From positions 328,501 through 392,500 of the forward strand of contig BRXU01000025.1 in NCBI GenBank assembly GCA_030267565.1: a DNA stretch of 64,000 nucleotides, read 5' to 3'. The notes beneath the pieces are model-generated. The model was not told the origin of the DNA. It saw only the letters and a list, made by a program, of their open reading frames with translations, and ran no database searches. This document shows positions 37,920 through 49,746 of the stretch, in pieces. The position numbers were made by a program, and so were the translations under genes. This DNA comes from Pleodorina starrii. Its lineage: Eukaryota; Chlorophyta; Chlorophyceae; Chlamydomonadales; Volvocaceae. Within the stretch, counting starts at the first letter, position 1; every line of letters begins with the position of its first letter.

Positions 37920-38517
37920 TGCGATCTCCGGAATGTGTCGAGTGAACCCAGTGTTGCGGCTTATCATTCACGGCTGCGGTCTCATCCCGACGAAACGAAA
38001 TTAATAATTATCATGAGAGCGGAAGACAACTCTTTCGTGCGGCAGACGCACTTTCCACTTTCATTCCTTTTCTCTTGCGCTTCTGCGCGGGTGTTTGGCG
38101 CGGTCTTGTCTTTCTTTTCCAGCGCAGCAAGGCACATGCCACCCTTCATTTGGCGCATGTGTTTATAGGCGGTGGCGTTCGTTCGTTTGTGTGGCGACTG
38201 GCGAGGCTGGGGCAGTCAGTTCGTCCGGTCGCGTAAGCGGAGGGGTGGTGGTGGTGGTGGTGGGGTAGTTTCCTAATGAGCCAGCAAAGATAAGGAAACG
38301 TCGGTTTGCCACACAAGGCGTCCAAGGTTGTGTCGTACGGCTCGTACGACTTGTACCGTATTGACTGACTGGGCCGTCAAGGCATGTGCTTGTGTCATCG
38401 GCGGCCTCCCAACTTGCTCCCCTTAGCCAATAGCGCCAACAGAGCGCCAACCGCGCCTTCTTGGCCCATCCCGCTGCGGCCCGTACCTGATGGACCCCTT
38501 TCCCCCTTTTTCTGATT

Positions 38518-38556
38518 CGATACCGTTCACGGGCTCCGGCCTATACGTGGATAAAA
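38518..38556 (+). repeat. Dispersed repeat R2
   Basis: Core CACGGGCTCCGGCCTATACG then TGGATAA. Related copies: 2402-2441, 10322-10350, 12105-12146, 54628-54670, and inverted at 27026-27064 and about 46432-46470. Confidence 0.82.
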
Positions 38557-39090
38557 CCCTCCCTTCCGGCCCTCTTTGTAGTGGCGTGTGGCGGGGGTAA
38601 GGGTGGGTGTGGCGGGGGTGGGTGTGGAGAGGGAGGGGGGTTGCACGCCGCTCTTTCCCCGTGCAGACTTCCGGCAGCAGCCGGGTTGCCGGTACTTGAC
38701 GCGCTTTCTGCCTTGCTGACGAGCAGACAACAAAGGGATGCCGTGCGACCTGACCTCTTTTTTGTTGCGTTTTGGGTCTGGGCTGGGAAGATAGACTGGA
38801 CCGGACTTGACTTGACTTGACTGAGACCGCCTGGCCATCCTGCCTGAGCCCTCCTTGAGACTCGAGTTGCAACGGACCCGTTGAGTGTGTTGCAACCTAC
38901 CCGCGGGTCCTTCACGAGCCGAGAGCGTGCATACCGCTCGCATCAACCTCTGTGTGTGTATGAGAGAGAGACGCGTGTCGGTGTGTGTGACATTGTGTGT
39001 GCGTGTGTGAAATGATGCACGTGCTCAAGAAGCCTCTTGTAACACGCACCCGCTCCATCTCGTGTCTCCATCTCGTGTCTCCATCTCGTG

Positions 39091-39097
<7 letters not shown>

Positions 39098-39143
<46 letters not shown>

Positions 39144-39192
39144 ATCCCTCTCACTCTCTCTGTCTCTCTCTCTCTTCATCTCTCTCTCTCCC
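39098..39192. repeat. (CT)n microsatellite
   Basis: A long CT dinucleotide run with minor interruptions, preceded by three copies of CCATCTCGTGTCT. Confidence 0.95.
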
Positions 39193-39721
39193 CATTCCCC
39201 ATGATGCCGGGCAATTCGGCGGTAGGATTCAGCGTTTGCCGACTGCGCCTGCAAGTGACGAATGACGCCCAACCCTGCCCAACCTGCCGGAGGTCCTTCC
39301 TCCCACAGTCCTCCCTCTCTGTCGGGGCCGGGGCCAGGGGCCGGCCCGACTGGTCAGGTGTGCTCTGGGCTGGCCCGGCTGCCGTCCTCTTCACGGCGGC
39401 GCGACCTCACCAGCCGGAAATGCATTGTGTGGCTCCGGGCTGTGTGGCTGCGGTATAACGGTAGCCTTTGGGTTCCCGAGGACACCTAGTTTCTCCTTCT
39501 GGGCTCCCGGCGCCGTAGCTATCCGCGGCCAAAGCTGTTCCGGATCGAAAACCAGAGCGGGAGAGCCGACACTCGTCCCATGCGACGTGCGGGGCGGTGT
39601 GTTTTGTGCTGCTTCCGGCCGACCGGACTAGGACTTAGGGTTCCGCCCCCCCAAGGCCCCCGGCCCAGAGCTGCCGCAGTGTCGTCTGTCGGAGTGTCGG
39701 CGCCCCCGACATCGCCTGAGT

Positions 39722-39938
39722 ACGAGATCCGACTTGAGATCCGACCTGAGATCCGACTTGAGATCCGACTTGAGATCCGACCTGGGATCCGATATGAGAT
39801 CCGACTTGAGATCCGACTTGAGATCCGACCTGGGATCCGATATGAGATCCGACCTGAGATCCGACCTGAGATCCGACCTGAGATCCGACTTGAGATCCGA
39901 CCTGAGATCCGACCTGAGATCCGACCTGAGATCCGACC
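39722..39938. repeat. 12-bp minisatellite ATCCGACYTGAG
   Basis: About eighteen copies, some as ATCCGATATGAG, arranged in a higher-order pattern. All frames through it look coding only because the period is a multiple of three. Confidence 0.95.
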
Positions 39939-40796
39939 CCATGCAAAAGGCAAAAAACGAGAGTGTGTCGCTTCCCACCCCAGGACTTCCCATCTGTATA
40001 ACCATCTGAGCGGTGCCGGCCGGATGGATGCCCGGATCGCAGTCGAGTTGAGTCCGTTCCGTCCGTTGCCTCAAAACTGGGAATGGGGGTGTGGCAGAGT
40101 GGCACCTCCTCCGTGGATGCGACCCGTGGGTCTGTCTGTCGGTCCGTCCGTCGTCCGTCGATCCAAAACGACAAGGGGCGTCCAACGGCACCTGCTCGCC
40201 TGCTTCCAAAATTCCAATCCCCCCTCCCTTCTACACTTGAGTGTATCTGCATCTTCTTGCGCTCGCCACCCTCCCGCTCTATCTGACCACCGCACGCCTC
40301 ACACCAACCCACATCAACCCACATCAACCCATATCATGTTCTCATCCCATCTCATCCCGACCGCTGCTGCCGCCGCTGCCGAAATTCCCACTCCCCAGCT
40401 GTCCCCCCGGGGGCCAGCGCCGCACTCCAGCCCCACGCGGGCAACGACCACCAACGTCGTTCTTTCCCTTTCCCTTTTCCTTTCCCTTTTCCTTTTCTTT
40501 TTCCTTTTCCTTTTCGTTCTTTCCCTTTTCCTTCGCCGCCGGCTCGCACGTTGCCCCGTGGTACCGTACCCCTCACCTGCCCCCTGTTTACCCCTCACCA
40601 CCGGCCCCCTCACCGATGTCAACCCTTCCCTTTCCCCGCTCCGCTCCGCAGTATTGTTTTAGTAACAATCCCCCTCCCCCTGCCCCCCGCTGCGCCCCAG
40701 CGCGGCTTGGTCACGCGGTTACGGGGTTCGTTGCTTCATTGCGCGCCTGCCGCCTCGTCCGTCCTGGCCTTCTTCGCAGCGGGCTCATCTGCATGG

Positions 40797-40990
40797 CAGA
40801 GCAGCGCAGGTCAGATCAGGACAGAACAGAACAGGTCAGATCAGAGCAGGGAAGGGCAGATGAGCGCAGGTCAGAGCAGGACAGAGCAGAACAGATCAGA
40901 TCAGAACAGAACAGGAAAGAATAGATCGGAGCAGAACAGGACAGATCAGAGTAGCACGGGTCAGAGCAGGACAGAACAGAGCAGAGCTCC
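40797..40990. repeat. AGAACAG / AGATCAG short tandem array
   Basis: Interspersed 5-bp units (CAGAA, CAGAT, CAGAG, CAGGA) run up to, and slightly overlap in position, the stop codon of the - strand phosphoribosyltransferase gene. Confidence 0.85.
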
Positions 40991-43900
40991 CAGCCGGCTC
41001 CTCTCAGGCAGCTCAATAAAAAGGGGATCGCGATCTACGGCGGCGGGTGACTTTGCTGGATTCCGACTCAAACCACCACCACCACCACCACAACCACAAC
41101 CACGCCCGTCGTCCGCACCTTCCGCCTCCACCTTGGCCTCCGCCACCGCCTCCGGCGCCGGCGTGGGTGCCGCCGCCGCCGCGTCCGTCGAGGCCGCCGC
41201 CGCCGCCGCCGTCACTGCCGTACGCTCGTCCGCCGCCCGCTGGTGTGCCTCGATGTCGAGCGCGTCCCAGGGGTATACGATCCAGTTGTCCGGTACGTCC
41301 TGGCACCTGCCGGCGGTTGACGGTTGACAGTTGACAGCAGTTTGCCGTTGCCGGTTGAATGGGTAGTTGGCCGGGACGCACTCCAAACGTCAGATGTGGG
41401 AGTCGGACGGGGCACTTTCGCGGCGATTGATCCCTTCCTCAGTAAGAACGATAGATCAAAGCGATTTGATGACAGAGAGAACTATCGTGTTGTGTAGCGG
41501 GATAAGTAGTTTTCTGACGCCCCGCTCCGCCCCACGCTCTGTCCCCGCTCTACTTTACTCGCTCGCTTTTCCAAGCGATAACCCAACCCCCCGAGGTTCC
41601 AGCCCAGAGGTTCCAGCCCAGTAATCGGCCCCCAAACCCCGCCCCGAAACCCTAAAACCCTTCCCCCTCCCTCCCCCGCATCATCATCTCACTTGAAATA
41701 ACTGGTCTCCATGACCTCCTCGGGCAGCCCTCCTTGCTTCGGTTTCATCTTGTTATGAACCACAAACACACCCTGGGGTGGAGGGGGAGTTGAATCGTGT
41801 GTGTATAGGAGTATGTATGTACGTATGTGTGAGGGGGAGGGGGAGGGGTGCCGTGGTCAGGGTGTGAGGGGGAGGGCGGTGAGGGTGTGGAGGGTGTGGA
41901 GGGTGTGAGGGGGAGGGTGGGGTAAAAAGAAAAGACCGCAGCGGAGAAGTAGACGGCGTTAGCAAACGGACCCAGAACCCAGCAATACTTGGGGGAGGGT
42001 GGGGAGGGTGTGAGCGTTGCCGGGGTGTGGGGTAGCACGTGGACGGTGATAGAAGCTGCGGTGCCGGCTGTGCAGTGGCGGTGGCTAACACCATCTCCGT
42101 GCCTTCGCTGCGGCATCTTCTTTTTTCATGTCCAGTGCCCTCTGTGGGGCCTCTCACGCACCCACTCACCCAACGTGCCACTCACCTCACCTCACCTCAC
42201 CCCACCCACCCACCCTCACTGCCCATCCCTCCCTTCGTTGCGGTACCTCTTTTCGTACCCACCCCGCCCACCCAACCCACCCCACCCACCCCACCCACCA
42301 GCCGCGGCGCCGCCCACTCGGGGTCTCCCTCCTTCCGCCTGCCCTCGTACTCGTGCCGCTGCTTCTCAATGTCCTGCAGTGGCAGTAACAGCAGCAGCAG
42401 CGGCAGCAGCGGCAGCATCACCAGCCGTTCATACAACGCCGTCACCTCCACCATGCCTCCCGTCGCTCGTCCAATGCACCCCACCCCCACCCCCGCCCCC
42501 ACCCCCACCACCACCACCACCACCACCCCCAACCGCCCCAAGAACCGTACCTTGTTCAACTCGGATACGGCGTACGACAGCGTCTTGCGGGTGTCGTCCA
42601 CCTCGTCAACGATCAGGACGTTGTGGCCCTGATCAACGGCACCAATATTGTAGTCATGTCATAATGTAAAGCAACATACGGCAGCCATGTAATTATGTAA
42701 AGCAGCATACGGTAGGTAGAGCAAAAAGAGCATACGGTATACAACGTGCGGTGCATTTCGACAAGTGAGTGAGAGCGCCGTCGTGCGTCCGCCATGGGCA
42801 AAAAAGCCAGCAGCGAGCAGCAAGCAGCAGCAGCAGCAGCGGCAGCCGGAGCAGCGGCAGTCAGGGAAGCGGGTAGGTGCTGTACCCACAGGCGGTAAAG
42901 CAGCAATGGAGTATGGTATGGCAGCAACAAAATATACAGCAACAGCAGCAGCAGCAGCAGCAGCAGCAAGAAGCACCGTATATCTGCAGCAACAAGCACC
43001 ATACATCATTACCAACCCACCTGCAGCGAGATGCCGGTGCCCTCCCCCGCACTGTAGTTGAGCCACTGTACGACAGCGTGCCGGGTGCGTGCCCCACCCA
43101 CAGGGGCGGAGGGCAGGGGGGGCGGGGGGCAGGGGGGGCGTTGGACATATTTCCACAGATAGATATACACACACTCTGTTGTGCGCGGGTGAGCACAAGT
43201 GAAGAAGTAGGAAAAGAGGAGGCACACCTGGGTTTTGCGTACGACAGCGGTCTCCGGGTCGTACTTGTCGAGGTTGTCGTCGTACAGAATGAGGCCGATG
43301 GTCTGAATGGGCAGAGACTTGCCTGCCCGGGCGGCCGGAGGTGTGTGGTGGGTTGGGAGGTGGGGGAGTTTGAGCCATATCCCATACCGGTATGCGTGCG
43401 TGTGCGTGCGTGCGTGCGTGTGCGTGCGTGTGCGTGTGCGTGTGTGTGCGTATGCGAGATTATGTGCACGCGCAAGGAGAGTTTGCACATCGGTTGAGTC
43501 GGTTTGGTGGTTCTTGAGCACAGTGGTTTCGGGGGCATGACAAATATGGCGGGAACAAACGGGGCGAGGAAGGCACCGCTTGCATATCGATTCGGAATCA
43601 AGTGACTTGGAGTGCGCGACTACTGCAGCAGCAGCAGCAGCAGCAGCACCAGCAGCAGCAAAGCGGCATGATGGCTGTGTGCCATCATTTTTAGGTGTAA
43701 GATTTCGGTCTCTTCAAAAGTCGGCCAATTACCGTACTCGCCATACACTCATTTACTGGCGCCAGAGGGACCGTCCCACAGCCCCCTCATCCCCATCCAG
43801 GGACCACAAGCTCACCGCATTTGGCTTTCAGGAAGGTTCGGAGCATGCGGGCTGGAATGAAGCCACCTGGGTTTCGTTTCGAGGTTTTGGGGGAGGAGGG

Positions 43901-44470
43901 AAGGCGGGGATGGTGGCCGCAGGAGTAGGAGCAGAAGGTGGGGGCGAGAACGCTGGGAAAGGCCAGCGGTGCAGCGGAGCGGGAGGGAAGGGGGCCTGCG
44001 GGCTCCGCCTTCGGGTCACTCGCTTTGCCAGCGGCGAATGGGATCCCTAGTGCGGTATTGCGGGATAATCAACAGCCGTCACATCAAAGAGTGAACAGTG
44101 AGGATGTGGGCAGCAGGGCTGTGTGGAAGTGTGGACGGTTGTGAAGTCGCCGACAATCAAGATTGGCACGGACTCACATGGCCGCAGCGGCAGCGCGGGG
44201 GCGCTGCGGGTTTCATTATGCCGGACGAGAGCTTTGCGAATCTACAGCAGCGCGGAGTATGGTAATCCCTCTTGCGGACGCGAGGCGGCGTTCCGCTGAT
44301 TCCGACACCGGTACGTCATGGCCCCCTTCCAACAGCCGAAACTGCTCACCCGACCCAATCGCGATTATCAAAGTGGGCTTGAAGCTCTCATAAACTTGAT
44401 TGCTGTTCACGCAGTCGCAAATGGACTGGTGAATTTGATTGTAGCTGATAAAGAGTTTTTCTACTGCCAT
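40961..44470 (-). CDS. Xpt1/Hpt1-like purine phosphoribosyltransferase
   Basis: Eight exons (transcription order): 44350-44470, 43816-43866, 43228-43322, 43021-43065, 42551-42628, 42299-42373, 41693-41772, 40961-41306. All phases close, giving 296 residues. The start MAVEKLFISYNQIHQ is the first in-frame ATG. The family transfers phosphoribose from PRPP to xanthine, hypoxanthine or guanine in purine salvage. The PRPP-binding motif is VLIVDEVDDTRKTL. Other family landmarks are PTLIIAIGSGGFIPARML, IQTIGLILYDD, FVVHNKMKPKQGGLP and PDNWIVYPWDALDIEAH, in the order seen in yeast Xpt1. After about 205 residues comes a roughly 90-residue Ala/Pro/Gly-rich tail with no known role. The substrate base cannot be decided from sequence. 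I see no clear transit peptide, so it is probably cytosolic. Its start lies 488 bases below the OEP21 stop on the same strand. Confidence 0.88.
41923..41990 (+). repeat. Dispersed repeat R1 in the phosphoribosyltransferase intron
   Basis: Shares about 65 bases with 8932-9000, from TAAAAAGAAAAGACCGCAGC to CCCAGCAATACTT. It lies between two exons of the - strand gene. Confidence 0.85.
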
Positions 44471-44957
44471 TTTCGCCGCTAGACGCGCTAAAAAGCAGTT
44501 CGAGTAATCAGCAAGCAATATTGATAAAGAAAGCTGGTCAAGTTTGAGAAGCCAGCTGGCTTTGGTCGTGGAGGGCACATCATGTGAAATGTGTCACGTC
44601 TTGACGAGCAGTCGCCTCGCTCCGAAACTGCATGCCAGCAGGCTCCAAGACCGATCCTTACAAATCATTTCATGCACGCAAGCTCGACCACTCTGAAAGT
44701 CCCGAATCATAATTTTCCAACTTTTAACACATTCTCGACTTTACTAAGTCGACACACTTTTCCGCGCAAATTGTGCAGCCCAAATCACGTCCCAAGCCGT
44801 CCCAGCATCGCGCCGGGCTCAGCCCTTTCTACCAAAGCTAAACAAGTTAGCAAACTGTAAACGCCCTACAGTCTAGACAAAGATCCAGCTTTTCCCCCGC
44901 CCGGGCACGACCGGGCGCGGGAGGGCGTTCTCCCCGGCCCGGGCGGACCTCGTCAAA
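44471..44957 (-). other. OEP21 3' UTR and phosphoribosyltransferase promoter region
   Basis: The reverse complement carries a TGTAA poly(A) signal at about 44657-44661, some 300 bases past the OEP21 stop. A GC-rich inverted repeat (44897-44906 with 44937-44946, CCGCCCGGGC) follows that stop closely. The remainder, lower in GC, is presumably the promoter and 5' UTR of the downstream gene. Confidence 0.55.
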
Positions 44958-47900
44958 CTAGAGTGTGTACGTCAGCTGCCAGCGCCGGTTTTGGAGCCGA
45001 GCCCCCAGCTTGCCGTCGCTGATGTGCACGTACGGCATCTGCACCGCCAAAGGGAAGAGGGCCAGCGGGGGAGGACGGGGGCCACATAAACGGGAAACAC
45101 ATACACACGCACGCACGCGTACGGGGGATTGGGGCGAGAGCTCGGGTTTCGACTTTCACGCCGCAGGGAAAGCAAGGCACGTCATCTCCTGCTACGAATC
45201 ATGCGTGAGGGGGAGGGGCAATGCCCACTTGCCCAGGCCGCGGCCCCCCCTCGCCCGGTACCCTCATTTTCTTTACACCTTTCATTATCGCACACGCATC
45301 CCGCCGCTTCCCCATACCCCGCATTACCGCCCCGCCCCCTGGCCCCCCCGCGAGATCTAGTCGACCTTCAGACTGCAACGTCCGCAGCGCTTCTTGCTTC
45401 ATTCTTGCAAAATCACTCTCCAAACCCCCCCCTTCCCACGCTGCCGCCTCCGCCGCCTCCCCCTCTCACCCTGGCCAGGCGCCCCGCTTCGTCGTGCACC
45501 AGGTCCAGACCCACAGACAGCCGCAGGTCCTGGGCCCCGGTGACGCCGTACTTGACAGCCTTGAGGCGAAGAGAGCCGCCCAACGCAACCTGCGAAGGGG
45601 GCCGCGGGAGGGCAGGGGGTAAAAGAAATCGGCCGGGGACGAGGGAACGCAGGCAGGGGGAGGGTGAGAAAAATGAAGATACCGCACTGAAGGGACTAAG
45701 GGTTTTAGGGACGGCGCTTGCAGGGCGGATTCGGACCCGGAGGGGTTATCCCTCCGGGTCCGGTCCGGGAGGAGAAGGAGAAGGAGAGGAGAGGAGAGGA
45801 GGGAGGAGAAGGGAGGAGGGGAGATGAGAGAGAGATGTCAGGGGGTGTTGGGGGGACATAGGAGGGGCGCGGCGGGAAAGCTGCGCCGCCGCACGTGTGT
45901 GTATGTGTGTGTATGTGCGTGTGCGCGTGGGTTTATATCGCAAGGAGTGTGGCACTGTGTCGTGACAGCGGCGGCATATCCCCCTCCCCGCCGGTTTCTC
46001 CGTCTCGCCCGGAGGAAACCTCTCCCGTCCGCCAACCGCCCGCGTCTTCACTCCGCTTCGCTCTGAACTCGATTTCCTAACCCCCACCCCCCAGCATGAT
46101 CAACAACGTCCGCAGTGACTCATTTTTATATAAAGGAGCTTATCACTCCCTGACCCCCACCCAAACCCACACCCACCCACACCCACCCACCCACCCACCC
46201 ACACGAATACACACCTCGGATGCCTTGGGGTCAAACTCCGCCAGCGCCCGGGCTTGAACCCACAAGTCCGCAGTGGCGCCGTTCTTGATGACCTGCAGGG
46301 GGTGGGGGTTTGAAGAGTGAATTTGCAAGAATGAAGGGGGGGGTCAGGGAGGAGGGGGGCAGGGAAGGGGTCAGGGAGTGATATGCTCCTTTTCATAACA
46401 ATGAGTCGCTGCGGACCTGCAGGCGGGGGAGGGGGTTATCCACGTGTAGGCCACGTATCCACGTGGGGTTGGTGGGCGGAAGGGGCGGCATCACCCCGTT
46501 AAAATCCTTTAAAGTTTAAAGAATATTAAGGGATATTAATACATAATATTAAAATTAATATTTATATCCGTTAAAACCCTCTAAAACCCACCTGCGGATT
46601 CTTCTTGATGGCCAGCTGGTACCGCACCCGCTGCCCCAGCAGCGTCGCCAGACCCACATTGCCGCCACCGAAGCCGCCGCCGCTGCTGCTGCCGCCGCCG
46701 CTGGCGGAGGCACTCGGCGGCAGCGGCGGTGAGCGAGCCGTGTCGTACGACACTCCCGGCGCGATGCACCAGTCTTGGAGGAGCAGGCAGCGGAGGCCGC
46801 CTTTTGGGGTGGGGGAGGCAGACGTGTGCGGACGTTGGGAGGGGGGTGGGTTGGGGACGTAAGCGCACCTTGCGAAATTCGTGAGCACGGGCACGGGCAC
46901 GGGCACGACTGGTTGCAGCGACTGGGCACCCAGATTGTGGGGGGTTGAGGACATGGGGAGGTTGGTGGTGGTGGTGGGGAGGTGCCTGGGGGGAGTCACA
47001 CACCCCGTCCCGTCCCTCTCCCGCGTGCCCCTAAGTCTGCCTTCCCAAACCATGAAGCCCCATGCAGCCCCAACCGCACCCCCACACTCCCCAACCTCCC
47101 CCCCGCCACCCCTGGGGTAAACCCCTTTTCAAGTACTCTAGGTCTCGAACTGGTTGAGTGGATCACACGCAAACGCACGCACGGACCCGCCCATCCATCC
47201 ACTTACCCGCCCATGCACCACACCCTCTACCGTGCACCCACCCACCTACCCAGCCACCCACCCAGCTAGCCCGCCAGCGACCCAACCACCCACCCAACCA
47301 TCCGCCCTGTCACCCGCCCTGCCAGCCGAGCCCGCCACCCACCCGGCAGCAGCGCTTCGGGGTCGAGATCCGGCTCGTCCACCCAGCCGCCCGACTGGCG
47401 CTGAGACTGGGCCGTCATCAGCCGCTGCGGAGCACGCCGGGGTCCAGGGAGGGTAAAAAGAAGATACGGTACCGCAGCGAGGGAGGGAAGGTTCAACAGA
47501 GAGATGCGCGCGTGGGCGCGTGGACGTGAGATGCGGGCGTGGCGAGTCCTATGGCACCCGCAGCACTTTCAGCAGCACATCTGCAAGGCGTGGCCACACA
47601 CATACACACACGCCGCACCGCTGCCTGGCTGCCCCTCTTGCCGCGCCCCTGTGGCCCCTGTGCCCCCTCCCCCCCCCGCCAGGACGCCCGCCCCGACCAA
47701 ACGTTCCCGAGCCCACACTCCCACTGCAGGCGAAGCCCTCGGCGTCCGCAGCAGCCCCCGCTGCGGCGCGTTTCCTCCACAGACTCGTTCCTACCACAGA
47801 CCAAGCGTTTCCCTCCCCTCCCTCTCCCCGCCATCCAATAACCTGAAGATCCTTCTCGCCTCCTCTCCTTCTCCTTCGCCCTCCCGCCTCACCACAGGCA

Positions 47901-49746
47901 ACACCCAACGCACGCACGCACGGACGCACGCGCGCACGTTCAGCAACAGACCCCACCCTGCCCACCCTTCCCCTTACCGCAAACCATCTCAATACTCATA
48001 CACACGCACACCCAAACACACGCGCACCTGCAGCAGCGGCACGTGCGTGTAGAAGTTGCGACGCATGTGGCCCTGAATGCGGTGCTGCCCTGTCGAGTGT
48101 CGAGTGCCGCAAAACCCAAACACCACCAAGCATGCGCGCGGAGACGGACGGGAACGATGAGGGATGAAAGGACAGGACGAAGGGGCGCGAGGGCAGGACA
48201 AAGGGGCTGGGATTCGCCGCGGCTGATCAAGGCCAGACGGGGACAGGCAAGGGTTCGAAGGGCCGGAGGGGTATCCACGCCTCTCTTTTCCTCTCTCCCT
48301 CTTCTGTGAGAGAGGCGACCCTCTTCTGTAAGAGAGGCGCGGAATGAGCGGGCGGGCGGCGGAGTGCGGCGGCTGACGACCCGCGGGTCGGCGGCGCATG
48401 TCTGAGTGGGAATCTCTGCCCTGGGCTCGCCTTCCCTCGCCTCCCTCGCCTACCCCCACCACCCGCACTACCTCCCCTGGAGGCTGTGAGTCCCCACAAG
48501 TCCACCCAGCCACCCAGCCAGCCACCCAACCACCCAACCAGCCACCCAACCAGCCACCCACCCAGCCAGCCAGCCAGCCACCCAGCCAGCGAGGCAGCCA
48601 GCCACCCAGCCAGCTAGGCAGCCAGCCGGCCACCCAGCCAGCTAGGCAGGCAGTCAGCCACCCGCCCCCTTCGCTGCGGTTCCGCCTTTATTACCGCCCG
48701 CTGCGGCCTGGCTTCGCTGCGGCTTATATCACGCCCCGTCCCGTCCCTCCCAGTCCAGACCAGTCCAGACCAGTCCTGTCCAGATCAGTTCCCACTCTCC
48801 TTCCTTGTGGTGTGAGAGATAAGCGCCGTTTCCCAACTCGACCCCCACCCCCAGCACGCGCACGCGCACCCGAGGCGGTGTCCAGCGCACGAGCACCCAC
48901 CCGCACCCGCACGAGCAGCCGCACCCCCAGCACACGCACCCGATGCGGTGTCGAGCGCACGAGCACCCGCACCCCACGCGCACCCGAGGCGCACGCGCAC
49001 CCGAGGCGCACGCGCACCCGAGGCGCATGCGCACGAGCACCCTACCGCCACCCCACGCGCCCCAGCACACGCACCCGAGGCGGCGTCCAGCGCACGAGCA
49101 CCCCACGCGCACCCAACTCGACCCCCACCCGCACCCCCAGCACACGCACCCGAGGCGGTGTCCAGCATCCCCCTCATCTTGAGCTCCAGCTTGCGGGGCG
49201 ACTCGGCGTACTGGCGGGCGGAGATGCACAGCCGCCGACCCGTGCAGTCCCACACCAGGTTGGTCTAGGGAGGGAGACGGGAGCGAGGGAGGGAGGGACG
49301 GAGGGGGTGCGCAGGCGGTTACGAGGTGAAGCCGGCGGCGTGCTCCGGGTCCACTCGACTGGCTGGGCTCTTTGAAGGGTTATAATTGCGCGCTTGCTCC
49401 AGGCTCCCCCCGGGCTTGAATGAAGAGCTCGGCAGCCCGTGGCGGGAAGACCGCGTGGCGTACTACATCGTCGTACCTTGAGGTTGCCGTAGATGTCAAT
49501 TTCGTCGTCGCCCTCGTCCGTCCCCTCCCCCGACTCCTCTCCGCTGTCCTGGTCCCGAGCGCTCGCGCGGCCCCGCTTTTGCAAGACCGCTGCCGCCGCA
49601 CCGGCGGGGAACGACGACGACGCCTTGGCCTCAGCCAGCGTCGCGAGCACATTCGGGTTGCTACGCGGAGACGTGAGCGCCGTGATCGGGCCCACGGATC
49701 GAATCGCCGCGGACTGGCTGTCGTTGTCCAGCTGCGGCTCCGACAT
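44958..49746 (-). CDS. OEP21-like chloroplast outer-envelope anion pore
   Basis: Exons in order: 49477-49746, 49150-49264, 48028-48089, probably 47343-47424, one unresolved between about 47340 and 46860, then 46592-46800, 46215-46292, 45470-45589 and 44958-45038. The C-terminal half follows plant OEP21: LGQRVRYQLAIKKNPQ, ADLWVQARALAEFDPKAS, LRLKAVKYGVTGAQDLRLSV and the end PYVHISDGKLGARLQNRRWQ then LTYTL. LDTASG and RRNFYTHVPLL match the first strands. OEP21 is a small beta-barrel, rectifying pore for phosphorylated metabolites in the outer envelope. Unusual here are an acidic, low-complexity N-terminal exon of 90 residues (SGEESGEGTDEGDDEIDIYG) and a Gly/Ser insertion between barrel strands (about 46640-46730). 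The plant protein, from general family knowledge, lacks both. The assignment comes from remembered family features; the N-terminal half is less certain. Confidence 0.82.
45733..45761. repeat. 12-bp perfect hairpin, 5-nt loop
   Basis: The arms 45733-45744 and 45750-45761 (GGACCCGGAGGG and its complement) flank GTTAT. It lies in the OEP21 intron between exons 46215-46292 and 45470-45589. Confidence 0.9.
46104..46158 (+). repeat. Dispersed repeat R3, + orientation
   Basis: It contains ATAAAGGAGCTTATCACTCC preceded by CGTCCGCAGTGACTCAT. A close copy is at 28857-28913, a partial one at 2367-2396 and an inverted one at 46370-46416. It sits beside the OEP21 exon 46215-46292. Confidence 0.85.
46370..46416 (-). 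repeat. Dispersed repeat R3, - orientation
   Basis: Inverted copy of the repeat at 46104-46158. The two flank one 78-nt OEP21 exon in opposite orientation. Confidence 0.85.
48490..48662. repeat. CAGCCACCCAGC-type minisatellite
   Basis: Degenerate 4-12 bp units in the OEP21 intron between exons 49150-49264 and 48028-48089. A second, GCACCCGAGGCGCACGCGCA-type array lies at 48856-49165 and reaches the donor side of the exon ending at 49150. Confidence 0.88.

Larger units (their letters stand above)
36014..40960. other. Gene-free, repeat-rich intergenic region
   Basis: I see no supported gene. The first part is presumably the 3' UTR of the channel gene, although I found no obvious TGTAA signal. 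It holds GTCCTAAT/CGTCTTGAT repeats near 36045-36120, a TCAGTGTG array, an 18-bp palindrome, a CT run, a 12-bp minisatellite, a TTTTCC run and a CAGAACAGGA-type array. A 100-codon ATG frame at 37866-38168 has no recognisable similarity. One R2 dispersed repeat lies at about 38518-38556. Confidence 0.6.

Noticed and set aside
37866..38168. ATG-initiated 100-codon frame in the intergenic region
   Set aside because: No family resemblance, codon bias or splice context was visible. It is mentioned in the intergenic entry but not called a gene.
39580..40209. Repetitive protein ([10 protein letters not shown] / [10 protein letters not shown]) over 39722-39938
   Set aside because: A 12-bp tandem repeat keeps every frame open. 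There is no start, splice or domain support.
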